64,000 nt of DNA from Mycolicibacterium chubuense NBB4 (lineage in GTDB: Bacteria; Actinomycetota; Actinomycetes; Mycobacteriales; Mycobacteriaceae): NCBI RefSeq assembly GCF_000266905.1, contig NC_018027.1, forward strand, positions 5,022,001-5,086,000, read 5' to 3'. Each line of letters starts with the position of its first letter. Within the stretch, counting starts at the first letter, position 1. The notes under the pieces are model-generated. The model ran no database searches and was not told where the DNA came from. It saw only the letters and a program-made list of their open reading frames with translations. Below are positions 36,977-45,110 of this stretch, in pieces. A program made the translations under genes and the position numbers.

Positions 36977-38494
36977 TCAGTTGACGTCGACCCAGTCCAT
37001 CGTGCGCTGCACGGCCTTCTGCCAGCCGGCGTAACCCTCGGCGCGCTGCTCCTGGGACCAGTTCGGTGTCCAGCGCTTGTCCTCCTGCCAGTTGGCGCGC
37101 AGATCCTCGGGTCCCTCCCAGAACCCGACGCCCAACCCGGCGGCGTACGCCGCGCCCAGCGCCGTGGTCTCGGCGACGACCGGCCGGACGACGTCGACGC
37201 CCAGCACGTCGGACTGGATCTGCATGCACAGGTCGTTGGCCGTGACACCGCCGTCGACCTTGAGCACCTCCAGGTGCACCCCGGAGTCGGCCTCCATTGC
37301 GTCGACGACGTCGCGGCTCTGGTAGCAGATCGCCTCCAGCGTCGCGCGGGCCACGTGGGCGTTGCTGTTGAACCGCGACAGCCCGACGATCGCGCCGCGG
37401 GCGTCCGATCGCCAGTACGGCGCGAACAGCCCGGAGAACGCCGGCACGAAGTACACCCCGCCGTTGTCCTCGACCTGACGCGCCAGCGCCTCACTCTGCG
37501 ACGCGCCGCTGATGATGCCCAGTTGGTCGCGCAGCCACTGCACCGCCGAGCCCGTCACCGCGATCGAACCCTCGAGCGCGTACACCGGCTTCGCGTCATC
37601 GAACTGGTAGCACACCGTGGTCAGCAACCCGTTCTGCGAGCGCACGATCTCCTCGCCGGTGTTGAGCAACAGGAAATTGCCTGTGCCGTAGGTGTTCTTG
37701 GCCTCACCCTTGCCCAGGCACACCTGCCCGACCATCGCGGCCTGCTGGTCTCCCAGGATGCCGGTGATCGGCAGTTCGCCGTCCGCCGGACCGGTCTCGA
37801 GCGTCGTGCCGTACGGCTCCGAGCACGACGACGGCCGGATCTCGGGCAGCATCTCGCGCGGAACGCCGAAGAACGACAACAGCTCGTCGTCCCAGTCGAG
37901 CGTCTCGAGGTTCATCAGCATGGTGCGGCTGGCGTTGGTGACGTCGGTGACGTGCACGCCGCCGCGGTGCCCGCCGGTGAGGTTCCACAACACCCACGTG
38001 TCGGTGGTGCCGAAGAGCGCCTCGCCCTTCTCCGCGTCGGCGCGCAGCCCGTCGACGTTCTCCAGCAGCCACGCCAGCTTGCCGCCGGCGAAGTAGGTGG
38101 CCGGCGGCAGCCCGGCCTTCTGCCGGATGACGTCGCCGCGGCCGTCCCGGTCGAGCGCCGAGGCGATGCGGTCGGTACGGGTGTCCTGCCAGACGATCGC
38201 GTTGTAGTACGGGCGCCCGGTGCGGCGGTTCCACACCAGCGACGTCTCGCGCTGGTTGGTGATGCCCAGCGCCGCCAGATCGGCCGTCGTCAGCTTCGTC
38301 GTGTTCAGCGCGGTCGCCAGCACCGCCCCGGTGCGCTCCCAGATCTCGACCGGATTGTGTTCCACCCAGCCCGCTTTGGGCAGGATCTGTTCGTGCTCGA
38401 GTTGGTGGCGGCCGACTTCGGCGCCGTCGTGGTTGAAGATCATGCACCGGGTGCTGGTGGTGCCCTGGTCGATGGCTGCGACGAACTCGGCCAC
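36977..38494 (-). CDS. glpK: Glycerol kinase
   Basis: A 505-residue FGGY-family kinase that phosphorylates glycerol to sn-glycerol 3-phosphate with ATP. Family marks are [14 protein letters not shown] at the N-terminus, [22 protein letters not shown] (glycerol binding), [14 protein letters not shown] and [15 protein letters not shown]. Length is standard. The GTG start is preceded by AAAGGAG. No glycerol facilitator is adjacent. Convergent with prfC (19-bp gap) and divergent from a methyltransferase (26-bp gap). Confidence 0.95.
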   Translation of the reverse strand: MAEFVAAIDQGTTSTRCMIFNHDGAEVGRHQLEHEQILPKAGWVEHNPVEIWERTGAVLATALNTTKLTTADLAALGITNQRETSLVWNRRTGRPYYNAIVWQDTRTDRIASALDRDGRGDVIRQKAGLPPATYFAGGKLAWLLENVDGLRADAEKGEALFGTTDTWVLWNLTGGHRGGVHVTDVTNASRTMLMNLETLDWDDELLSFFGVPREMLPEIRPSSCSEPYGTTLETGPADGELPITGILGDQQAAMVGQVCLGKGEAKNTYGTGNFLLLNTGEEIVRSQNGLLTTVCYQFDDAKPVYALEGSIAVTGSAVQWLRDQLGIISGASQSEALARQVEDNGGVYFVPAFSGLFAPYWRSDARGAIVGLSRFNSNAHVARATLEAICYQSRDVVDAMEADSGVHLEVLKVDGGVTANDLCMQIQSDVLGVDVVRPVVAETTALGAAYAAGLGVGFWEGPEDLRANWQEDKRWTPNWSQEQRAEGYAGWQKAVQRTMDWVDVN

Positions 38495-38520
38495 GCGCGC
38501 TCCTTTTGGGGTAGAGGTCC

Positions 38521-39306
38521 ATGATGGACCATATGGCCGGCCGAACCGTCGACGTGGACCGTCTCTCGCACATGCCGCGCGGCGGCCCCGACGCGTCGTG
38601 CCTGGACCGGCTGCTGCAGACCAACCGGCAGGAGTATCTGGACCGCGATTCCGACGCGCCTGCCGACGTCGCGCGTAAACGCAGCGTCATCCGCGCCCTC
38701 GACTGGACCGGACAGGTCTTCGGCAACCACGAGAAGTTCGCCAAGATCGCGCTGGACGAGGTCGCCGACGTCGCCGACCCGCGGATCCTGGAACTCGGCG
38801 CCGGGCACGGCGGCCTGTCCCGCAAGCTGCTCGAATGGCATCCGACCGCCCGGCTGACGATCACCGACGTCGAACCCGCCTCGGTCGCCGCCATCGCCGC
38901 GTCGGAGTTGGGGTCGCACCCGCGCGCCACGGTCCGCGAGATGGACGCGACCGCGATGGACGCCGCCGACGGTGAGTTCGATCTGGCGGTGTTCGCGCTG
39001 TCGTTCCATCACCTGCCCCCTCCCGCCGCGGCCCGGGTGTTCGCCGAGGGCACGCGCGTGGCGACGAAGCTGCTGATCATCGACCTGCCCCGGCCGCCGG
39101 CCCCGCTGCACCTGCTGCGGTTGGCGGCGATGCTGCCCTGGGCTCCCGTGGTGCCGTTCGTGCACGACGGCGTCATCAGCTCGTTGCGCTGCTACAGCGC
39201 CTCGGCGCTGCGCGCGCTGGCCGCCCACGCCGACCCGTCCATCGACGTCGAACTACGGGGCGGGCTGTTCGGGCCGCAGGTGGTGGTCGCCGGCCGTCAC
39301 CGGTGA
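38521..39306 (+). CDS. Class I SAM-dependent methyltransferase
   Basis: A 261-residue Rossmann methyltransferase. SAM motif I is [17 protein letters not shown], motif [11 protein letters not shown] and motif [15 protein letters not shown]. The acceptor is unknown. Several ATGs cluster at the start (38521, 38524, 38533); the third (MAGRTVDV) may be the true one. The promoter region overlaps that of glpK. Confidence 0.75.
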   Translation: MMDHMAGRTVDVDRLSHMPRGGPDASCLDRLLQTNRQEYLDRDSDAPADVARKRSVIRALDWTGQVFGNHEKFAKIALDEVADVADPRILELGAGHGGLSRKLLEWHPTARLTITDVEPASVAAIAASELGSHPRATVREMDATAMDAADGEFDLAVFALSFHHLPPPAAARVFAEGTRVATKLLIIDLPRPPAPLHLLRLAAMLPWAPVVPFVHDGVISSLRCYSASALRALAAHADPSIDVELRGGLFGPQVVVAGRHR

Positions 39307-39316
39307 CGCCGCGGCG

Positions 39317-40273
39317 TCAACCGCATCTCAGCGATCGCTGCCGCGCGAGCACGGGGAAAACCGTCACCTCGCCGCGCCGGCCCTTGACCCTCACCTCTTC
39401 GGGAGGGCCCCAGACGTAGGCGTCGTGCACGGCGTCGTGCACCTTGCCGGTGACCAGCACCGCCGCCCGGCCGTCCCGTCCGGCGATGCCGGCCAGCCGG
39501 AAGGCCAGGTTCGTCGAGTCGCCGAGGATCGCGGCGACCGATCTGGCCATCGCGGCCTGTGCCCCCGATCCGTGCACGACGCTCCAGCCCATCCGGATGG
39601 GCGCGCCGTGTTCGTCGCGCAGCGACAGTGACGCCCCGATCGTGGCGAGCAGGCGGTCCGCGGCGAGGGCGAAGTCGATGGCCAGGCGATGCGCATCCGG
39701 GTGCGTCTGCACATTCCACACCGCGTAGAGCGCGTCACCGGCGTAGTGGCTGAGGGTGCCGTGATGCGCACGCAGGAGTCCGTCGAGCTCGCACCAGAGC
39801 GTGTACAGGCTCTCGGCGAGCATCCGGCTGTCGGTCACCTCGGAGATGGTCGAGTAGCCGATGATGTCGCCGACGACCATCACCATGTCCGATTCGCTGA
39901 TCTGGGCCTGCGTGACGGTGGGGACCTGCCGGCTGACCGACCGGAAGCGGCGAGACCGGAACGTCATCGCGATATCCGCGATCGTGATCTCATCGCCCGT
40001 CTTGATGGGCTGAGCCACCGTGCGGGCCAGCGGCTCTCCATTGAGCAGTGTGCCGTTCGTGCTCGTGTCGATCACCACCGCCAGGTCGAGGTCGGCGATC
40101 AAGCGAATCTCGAAGTGATTCCGCGAGATGTGTCTCTCGGCGAGCACCAGCCGCCGCCGCTCCCCCACTCCGGCGCACTCACGCCCGACGAACAGCTGGT
40201 CGAAGATCGGCACCGTCAGATCACGGGAGTGCACGACGAGATGACCCAGCGGCTCGTCCGGGTCATCACCCAT
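39317..40273 (-). CDS. FHA domain fused to class III nucleotide cyclase
   Basis: A 318-residue signalling protein. The FHA domain (about 10-108) keeps the phosphothreonine-binding residues Gly30-Arg31, Ser50, His53 and Asn73-Gly74. The cyclase domain (about 128-318) keeps both metal aspartates (Asp136 in GDIIGYST, Asp180 in AGDALYAVW) and the transition-state Asn255 and Arg259 in GDSTNLAFRL. The two adenine-selecting residues are altered (Lys to His176, Asp to Ala248), so it may be active with odd substrate choice. A TAAAAT box 6 nt before the ATG implies a leaderless mRNA. It diverges from the kinase gene whose product could provide its phospho-ligand. Confidence 0.8.
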   Translation of the reverse strand: MGDDPDEPLGHLVVHSRDLTVPIFDQLFVGRECAGVGERRRLVLAERHISRNHFEIRLIADLDLAVVIDTSTNGTLLNGEPLARTVAQPIKTGDEITIADIAMTFRSRRFRSVSRQVPTVTQAQISESDMVMVVGDIIGYSTISEVTDSRMLAESLYTLWCELDGLLRAHHGTLSHYAGDALYAVWNVQTHPDAHRLAIDFALAADRLLATIGASLSLRDEHGAPIRMGWSVVHGSGAQAAMARSVAAILGDSTNLAFRLAGIAGRDGRAAVLVTGKVHDAVHDAYVWGPPEEVRVKGRRGEVTVFPVLARQRSLRCG

Positions 40274-40279
40274 GGACGA

Positions 40280-40285
40280 ATTTTA
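40280..40285 (-). promoter_or_regulatory. Leaderless -10 box of the FHA-cyclase gene
   Basis: TAAAAT on the minus strand ends 6 nt before the ATG at 40273. Confidence 0.5.
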
Positions 40286-40370
40286 GGCCGAAAAGCCAAG
40301 GGGCAACAGTGATTTGCTGTCGCGCCCGGCGCAGCGGAAAGACGCACTACGCCAGCAAACCGGGGTTCCG

Positions 40371-40387
40371 TGCCGGTGACACCGGCA
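40371..40387. promoter_or_regulatory. 17-bp perfect palindrome in the cyclase-kinase gap
   Basis: TGCCGGTG-A-CACCGGCA is a perfect dyad with a single central base, in the 208-bp gap between the divergent FHA-cyclase and kinase genes. The near-zero spacer suits a DNA operator better than an RNA hairpin. The cognate regulator is unknown; the nearby EmbR-like protein is one candidate. Confidence 0.5.
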
Positions 40388-40410
40388 GACGCCGGAATAG
40401 GAGGCCCTAA

Positions 40411-40440
40411 GTGTTCGCGCGCCAGACACTTTCGATTTAA
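40411..40440 (+). CDS. Possible 9-codon leader peptide upstream of the kinase
   Basis: A full AGGAGG (40399-40404) sits 6 nt before GTG 40411, which opens a frame reading VFARQTLSI then TAA. This is the strongest Shine-Dalgarno in the area, yet it serves no long gene. The stop overlaps TAATGT (40438-40443), a possible -10 box for the kinase itself, so either the leader ORF is translated from a longer mRNA or the match is chance. Confidence 0.3.
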   Translation: MFARQTLSI

Positions 40441-40481
40441 TGTAGACAACGGGGGTTGCTGTGGTTACGCGGGGAGGCTTT

Positions 40482-43400
40482 ATGGAGGGGACTCCCTTCG
40501 GGCGCTACCGGCTGATCGATTTGCTCGGGCGCGGGGGGATGGGCGAGGTCTGGCGTGCTCACGACACGGTCACCGACCGCGTCGTCGCGGTCAAGTTGTT
40601 GCCGGCGCAATGGGCGCAGGACGAGGTGTACCTGCAGCGGTTCCGCCGCGAGGCCCATGCCGCGGCGCAACTCAACGAGCCGCACGTGGTGCCGATCCAC
40701 AACTACGGGGAGATCGACGGACGGCTGTATGTCGACATGCGGCTCATCGACGGCTGCGATCTGCAGACCCTCCTCGACGAGGGGCCGCTCATCCCGGCCC
40801 GGGCCGTCACGATCATCGAGCAGGTCGCGATGGCGCTCGACGCCGCCCACCAGGCCGGCCTGGTGCACCGGGACGTCAAGCCGTCCAACATCCTCGTCGC
40901 CCGCTACGACTTCGCCTATCTCATCGACTTCGGCGTCGCGCGGGCGTCCCACGACACCGGCCTGACCAACTCCGCCCACCTCGTGGGCACACTGCCCTAC
41001 ATGGCGCCCGAACGCTTCCGCAGCGGCGCCAGCGACGTCCGGTCCGACGTGTATTCGTTGACCTGCGTTCTCGCTCAATGCCTCACGGCGACAACACCGT
41101 TCGCGGGACCGAGCGTCGAAGAGCAGATGATGGGCCATCTCACCGCGCCGCCGCCGCTGCCTTCGCTGATCAACCCCTACATTCCGTCGGAGTTCGACGG
41201 CGTCATCGCCAAGGGCATGGCCAAGAACCCCGACGAGCGCTATCAGACGGTGCTGGAACTCGCCGAAGCCGCGGGCGCGGCGCTGGGCGGTGCGGCCGCG
41301 ACGCCACCACGCGGCAGGCTGCCGTCCACGCTGCCCAACGGCGTCGGCCACGGCGAGCTCGCCGAGACGCTGCTGCGGGAGGGCGTGCCCGCCGAGCGCG
41401 GGTCGGAGACGTCCGCCGCGCCCGACGGCATCGACCTGTCGCGGACCGGTGATTCGATCGACGAACTCCTCGATCGCGCGGTGGCCGCGATCAATCGCGG
41501 CGACCGTGCGGTCGCCTCCGCGCTGGCCGACCAGGTGCTGGCGGTCGACCACCGTAACGCCGAAGCCGAGGACCTGTTGCGCGCGCCGACCGACAGCGGC
41601 GAGATCCGGCGGCTGACCCTGGTGTCCGCCGATCTCGTCGACCCGACCGACCTGGCTCTGCGGGTCGAGCCGGAGACCCACCGCCTGCTGATCGGCCGGT
41701 TCCGCGCCCTCGTCCGCCAGACCGCGGATCGCTACGAAGGGCACGTGGCGTCGACGAAGGCGGACGGGCTGCTCGTGGTGTTCGGCTACCCCAGCGCCCA
41801 CGAAGACGACGTCTACCGTGCCGTGCAGGCCGGGCTGGACATCGTCCGCAACGTCGAGCGGCTCAGCGATCAGGCGCACCGGCGGTTCGGCGCGACGGTG
41901 GAGGTCCGGATCGGGGTGCACCGCGGACCGGTCTATCTCGACGACAACCAAGACGACGTCTACGGACTGGCCGTCACGCTGGCCGAGCAGGTGTCGGCCC
42001 TCGCACCGAAGGGCGGTGTGGCGGTGTCGCACTCGGTCGAGCCGCTGATCCGCAACGCGTTCGACCTCGAGAGTCTGCCCGCCGCCGCGATGCCGGGCAC
42101 CGACGAGGTCATCAACCCGTTCCACGTCCTCGGTGAGCGCGCGTACGCCGCCAAGGCGCCGATGGGTCCGCTGGTCGGCCGCGACCGTGAGCTGGCACGG
42201 CTGCACAAGAGTTGGCAGCGGGCCCAGGCGGGCACGCTCACGATCCCTGCCGTGGTGTTCCGCGGCGAGGCCGGTATCGGCAAGAGCCGGCTCGCGGCCG
42301 CCGCCGCGGAGCTGGTGCCACGCGAGGGCGGCACCGTGCTGGAACTGGTCGGCTCGCCCGTCCACGCCGACGTGGGCCTGTACCCGGCCCGGCAACTGCT
42401 GGAACGGCGTTCGGGGATCACCCGGCTCACCGAACCCGCCAAGCGCCTGCAGCTGCTCGCCGCCGAGGTGACGAACCTGGGCTTGGATCCCGACACCGAG
42501 ATCCCGCTGCTGGCACCGATTCTCGGACTGGACGCGTCGCTGGGCTACGAGCCGCCCCAGGCCGAGGGCCGCAAGCTCCAGGAACTGATCGCCTCGGCGC
42601 TGAAGAACTATCTGTTGACCGCCTTCGGCGAGGCGCCGGGGCTGCTGCTCGCCGAGGACGCCCACTGGTTCGATCAGTCCACCCTGAGCCTGCTGGGCTC
42701 GTTGCTGACCGCGACGCACGGGCGGCTTCTCGCGGTGATCACCGGCCGGGACGGTAACTGGCTCTCCGACCAGTGGCCGGCCAAGGTGTTCGACCTGTCC
42801 CCGCTGACGGACGAACAGACCGACCAGCTGGTGCTGGCGCTCGATCCGAGAGTCGCCCCGGAGCAGTGCGCCGCCGTCCGGCAACGCTGCGGCGGGGTGC
42901 CGTTCTATATCGAGCAGGTGGTCAACGGGATGGGCTCGCCGTCGGACACCAGCGAACCCACGGTGCCCGACTCGCTCTACGAGCCGCTGTTCGCTCGCCT
43001 GCTCGCCGTTCCCGACGTGGTCCCGGTGGTGGAGGCGGCGGCCGTCATCGGCCGTCATGTGGAGCGCGGTCTGCTGGTGGCCGTGTCGTCGCTGAGTGCG
43101 GACAAGGTCGACGACGTCATCGACGAACTGGAGGACGCGAAGGTCTTCGAACCGCACGGGCCGGACGCGTGGAAGTTCCGCCACGAGTTGCTCCGTGAAG
43201 TCGCCGCCGAACTGGCCCCGCCGAGCGTGCGCCGGACCCTGCACGGCAAGACCGCCGACGTCCTGGTCCAAGGCGCCGCCGGAGAGCCCGACTGGCGACT
43301 CGTGGCCGCGCACTACGAACAGGCCGAACGGTATGCCGACGCGGCGGGGGCGTACCGGCAGGCGTCGGCCGACGCCCGCCGGCGCGGCGCCCTGGAGGAG

Positions 43401-44633
43401 GCCCGCACCTACCTGACCCGTTCGCTCACGCAACTCGAGCTGTGCCCACCCGGCCGCGACCGGGACCGCCTGGAGATCGAGCCCCGACTGGAGCGCGGCT
43501 TCCTCACCTCCACCGCCGAGGGATACCAAAGCCCCTCGGTCGCAGGCGATCTGGAGCGATGCCTGCAGATCGTCGGCTCGGATCTGCACGACGACCAGGT
43601 GTTCGGGACGCTGCTGGCGGTGAGCAGTTACTACATCAACAAGTCCGACGTCCGCCGCGCCAAGCAGCTCGCCGAGGCCATGCAGGCCAAGCCGGACGAG
43701 CAGAGGCGGTCGTGGAGCCCCGCGATCGCGTGCGTGCTGGGCATGGCCACCTTCCTGCGCGGGCAATTCGACACCGCACGCGACTTCTTCGAGGAAGCCA
43801 GCGCCGGCTTCGACGACGAGGGCCAGAACAGCATGCAGGAACTGTGGTTCATCCCGTGGGACGTCGTGGCGCTGGCGCACGAGCACCTGTCGATCTATCA
43901 CATCCTCCACGGCGATCAGGCCGCCGCCGACGCCGCGATGGCCAGGGCGATCAACCGCGGCGACGAACTCGCGTTCCCGTGGGGCCCGTACAACCAGGCG
44001 TACGCGAGCCACATCGAGATCTGGATGCGTCGCGAGGCCGGTCAGCTCGACTCCGCGCGGCGGACCGTGACCGAGATGGTCGAACGGGCCGAGCGCTACG
44101 GCATCGACTTCTGGCAGGCACTCGGTTCGACGCTCGGCCAGCACACGGTCGAGGCGGACATCCTGCTGCGCGCTCCGGACACCGCCCCCGACGCCCTGAC
44201 CGCACAGATCGAGCAGCTCACCGCGGCCACCGACCTGTGGCGCGCGCTGGGGCTGTTCGCGTATCAGACGCAGTACGACTGCGTCATCGGCCAGCTGTTG
44301 ATCGCCACGGGCCGTCTCGACGAGGCGCGGCAGCGCATCGACACGGCGCTGCAGATCGCCGACGACACCGAGATGCACTTCTTCGATGCCGAGTTGCTGC
44401 GAGCGAGGGCGCAGACGTACGCCGACCCCGACATTCGCGCCGCCGATCTCGCCGCGGCCCGGGGGCTGGCCCGCCGCCAAGGTGCACCGTTGTTCGAATT
44501 GCGGGCCGCGCTCGATGATTTCGAGTTGCGCGGCGCGGCTGCCCGCCCGGCCCTCGCCGACGCCTTGACGCGTCTGCCCGACGACTGCGTGCTTCCGGAC
44601 GCGGTGCGGGCACGCGCCCTGCTGGCGGGGTAG
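40482..44633 (+). CDS. Ser/Thr protein kinase with cyclase-like, AAA ATPase and TPR-like domains
   Basis: A 1,383-residue cytosolic multidomain regulator. Kinase, about 8-270: glycine loop LGRGGMGEV, Lys38 in VAVK, Asp131 in HRDVKPSN, Asp149 in DFG, so probably active. Cyclase-like domain, about 375-535: metal positions Asp384 and Asp428 are kept, but the transition-state Asn and Arg of VNxAxR read Thr and Gln (AVTLAEQ), so turnover is unlikely. AAA/NACHT-like ATPase, about 565-800: Walker A GEAGIGKSR with Lys601, Walker B LLLAEDAHW. The rest is helical TPR-like repeats. No membrane helix. The layout recalls PknK with an inserted cyclase domain. GTG 40461 would add seven residues; ATG 40482 follows GGGGAGG. 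Its likely partners are the flanking FHA proteins. Confidence 0.85.
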   Translation: MEGTPFGRYRLIDLLGRGGMGEVWRAHDTVTDRVVAVKLLPAQWAQDEVYLQRFRREAHAAAQLNEPHVVPIHNYGEIDGRLYVDMRLIDGCDLQTLLDEGPLIPARAVTIIEQVAMALDAAHQAGLVHRDVKPSNILVARYDFAYLIDFGVARASHDTGLTNSAHLVGTLPYMAPERFRSGASDVRSDVYSLTCVLAQCLTATTPFAGPSVEEQMMGHLTAPPPLPSLINPYIPSEFDGVIAKGMAKNPDERYQTVLELAEAAGAALGGAAATPPRGRLPSTLPNGVGHGELAETLLREGVPAERGSETSAAPDGIDLSRTGDSIDELLDRAVAAINRGDRAVASALADQVLAVDHRNAEAEDLLRAPTDSGEIRRLTLVSADLVDPTDLALRVEPETHRLLIGRFRALVRQTADRYEGHVASTKADGLLVVFGYPSAHEDDVYRAVQAGLDIVRNVERLSDQAHRRFGATVEVRIGVHRGPVYLDDNQDDVYGLAVTLAEQVSALAPKGGVAVSHSVEPLIRNAFDLESLPAAAMPGTDEVINPFHVLGERAYAAKAPMGPLVGRDRELARLHKSWQRAQAGTLTIPAVVFRGEAGIGKSRLAAAAAELVPREGGTVLELVGSPVHADVGLYPARQLLERRSGITRLTEPAKRLQLLAAEVTNLGLDPDTEIPLLAPILGLDASLGYEPPQAEGRKLQELIASALKNYLLTAFGEAPGLLLAEDAHWFDQSTLSLLGSLLTATHGRLLAVITGRDGNWLSDQWPAKVFDLSPLTDEQTDQLVLALDPRVAPEQCAAVRQRCGGVPFYIEQVVNGMGSPSDTSEPTVPDSLYEPLFARLLAVPDVVPVVEAAAVIGRHVERGLLVAVSSLSADKVDDVIDELEDAKVFEPHGPDAWKFRHELLREVAAELAPPSVRRTLHGKTADVLVQGAAGEPDWRLVAAHYEQAERYADAAGAYRQASADARRRGALEEARTYLTRSLTQLELCPPGRDRDRLEIEPRLERGFLTSTAEGYQSPSVAGDLERCLQIVGSDLHDDQVFGTLLAVSSYYINKSDVRRAKQLAEAMQAKPDEQRRSWSPAIACVLGMATFLRGQFDTARDFFEEASAGFDDEGQNSMQELWFIPWDVVALAHEHLSIYHILHGDQAAADAAMARAINRGDELAFPWGPYNQAYASHIEIWMRREAGQLDSARRTVTEMVERAERYGIDFWQALGSTLGQHTVEADILLRAPDTAPDALTAQIEQLTAATDLWRALGLFAYQTQYDCVIGQLLIATGRLDEARQRIDTALQIADDTEMHFFDAELLRARAQTYADPDIRAADLAAARGLARRQGAPLFELRAALDDFELRGAAARPALADALTRLPDDCVLPDAVRARALLAG

Positions 44634-44645
44634 CTGTCGTCCGGG

Positions 44646-44733
44646 CTCGCCGTGTGACGGGAGGCTCCCCTCCCTCGATCGGCCGGCGCGGGATCCCACG
44701 AACCCGCCGATCGCCTGCCCGCCACACGGCGAG
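44646..44733 (-). ncRNA. Candidate structured RNA, copy 1 (three-way junction)
   Basis: Predicted stems (plus-strand coordinates): P1 CTCGCCGTGTG 44646-44656 with CACACGGCGAG 44723-44733; P2 44676-44683 with 44706-44713 (CGATCGGC/GCCGATCG); P3 44690-44695 with 44700-44705 (one mismatch, 4-nt loop); P4 44659-44664 with 44669-44674 (GGGAGG/CCTCCC, 4-nt loop). The same fold with changed bases recurs at 44959-45048. The minus strand is favoured because a CAAG-N7-CAAG box lies 23 nt before the 5' side of P1 on that strand. No known RNA family is recognised. Alternative: a DNA-level repeat or terminator between convergent genes. Confidence 0.5.
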
Positions 44734-44741
44734 TGAGCAAA

Positions 44742-44771
44742 CCCTCGCCGACCGACCTTGGAACTTTCTTG
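44742..44771 (-). promoter_or_regulatory. CAAG-N7-CAAG box and -10-like element, copy 1
   Basis: On the minus strand CAAG occurs at 44771-44768 and 44760-44757, an 11-bp direct repeat as bound by SARP/BTAD winged-helix regulators just upstream of a -10 box. Nine to ten nt downstream is GAGGGT, keeping the A2 and T6 of a mycobacterial -10; a start about 7 nt later would fall at the first base of P1. Confidence 0.45.
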
Positions 44772-44887
44772 AAGCGAACCCAGCCGGTGAAACAACTGTC
44801 GTCGCGCGCAGAGATGCTGCGCCGCAATCTCTTCCATGCGGTCACACGGCCACGCCATGTCGACGGATCGCCCACATTCGAAAGGCC

Positions 44888-44917
44888 GGGCCCGAAGCGC
44901 CGAAAGGCTTCGGACCC
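44888..44917. other. Hairpin between the two structured copies
   Basis: GGGCCCGAAGC and GCTTCGGACCC form an 11-bp stem with one mismatch (a G-U pair if read on the minus strand) around an 8-nt loop. It could terminate a minus-strand transcript from copy 2 or the kinase mRNA. No T-tract. Confidence 0.45.
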
Positions 44918-44958
44918 GACCCTCGGCCGCTGATGTCCCCTCCCCACCAGTGACCGGC

Positions 44959-45048
44959 CTCGCCGCGTGCGGGGGGCGCGCCGTCCCCCGGTCGGCCGGC
45001 TGTTCACCCCCGTGAACCCTGCCGATCGCCTCCCCGCCACGCGACGAG
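44959..45048 (-). ncRNA. Candidate structured RNA, copy 2 (three-way junction)
   Basis: Same fold as copy 1: P1 CTCGCCGCGTG 44959-44969 with CACGCGACGAG 45038-45048; P2 44990-44996 with 45021-45027; P3 GTTCAC 45002-45007 with GTGAAC 45012-45017 around four C; P4 CGGGGG 44970-44975 with CCCCCG 44985-44990 (its last G is shared with P2). Between the copies P1 shows a compensatory T-A to C-G change, and P3 and P4 change sequence on both sides while still pairing. The non-canonical P1 pair becomes G-U on the minus strand, but one P2 pair prefers the plus strand, so the strand is not settled by pairing alone. Confidence 0.5.
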
Positions 45049-45056
45049 TGAGACCA

Positions 45057-45086
45057 CGCTCGTCGGCCCGCCTTGGAGATTTCTTG
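45057..45086 (-). promoter_or_regulatory. CAAG-N7-CAAG box and -10-like element, copy 2
   Basis: CAAG on the minus strand at 45086-45083 and 45075-45072, again 11 bp apart and exactly 23 nt before P1, with GAGCGT at the same -10 position as in copy 1. The box is 25 bp past the stop of the EmbR-like regulator gene. Confidence 0.45.
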
Positions 45087-45110
45087 GACTCGTGGTCAGC
45101 CGGCGAGTTC

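Noticed and set aside
40300..40410. Known riboswitch (c-di-GMP, c-di-AMP, SAM-IV) before the kinase gene
   Set aside because: Fragments such as GCAAACC are present, but the ordered conserved cores of these classes could not be aligned. Only the palindrome and the short ORF are reported.
40437..44858. 1,473-codon open frame on the minus strand across the kinase gene
   Set aside because: A shadow of the kinase gene: Arg/Gly/His-rich, no domains. The kinase frame has clear motifs over the same DNA. Similar long shadows lie opposite prfC (34333-36723), ponA2 (13931-15886) and the lysC/egtA upstream regions.
44646..45048. The structured copies as tRNA-like genes or insertion-sequence ends
   Set aside because: P3 of copy 1 looks like a T-arm (GGTTC), but no acceptor or anticodon arm fits. 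There is no transposase, target duplication or terminal repeat.
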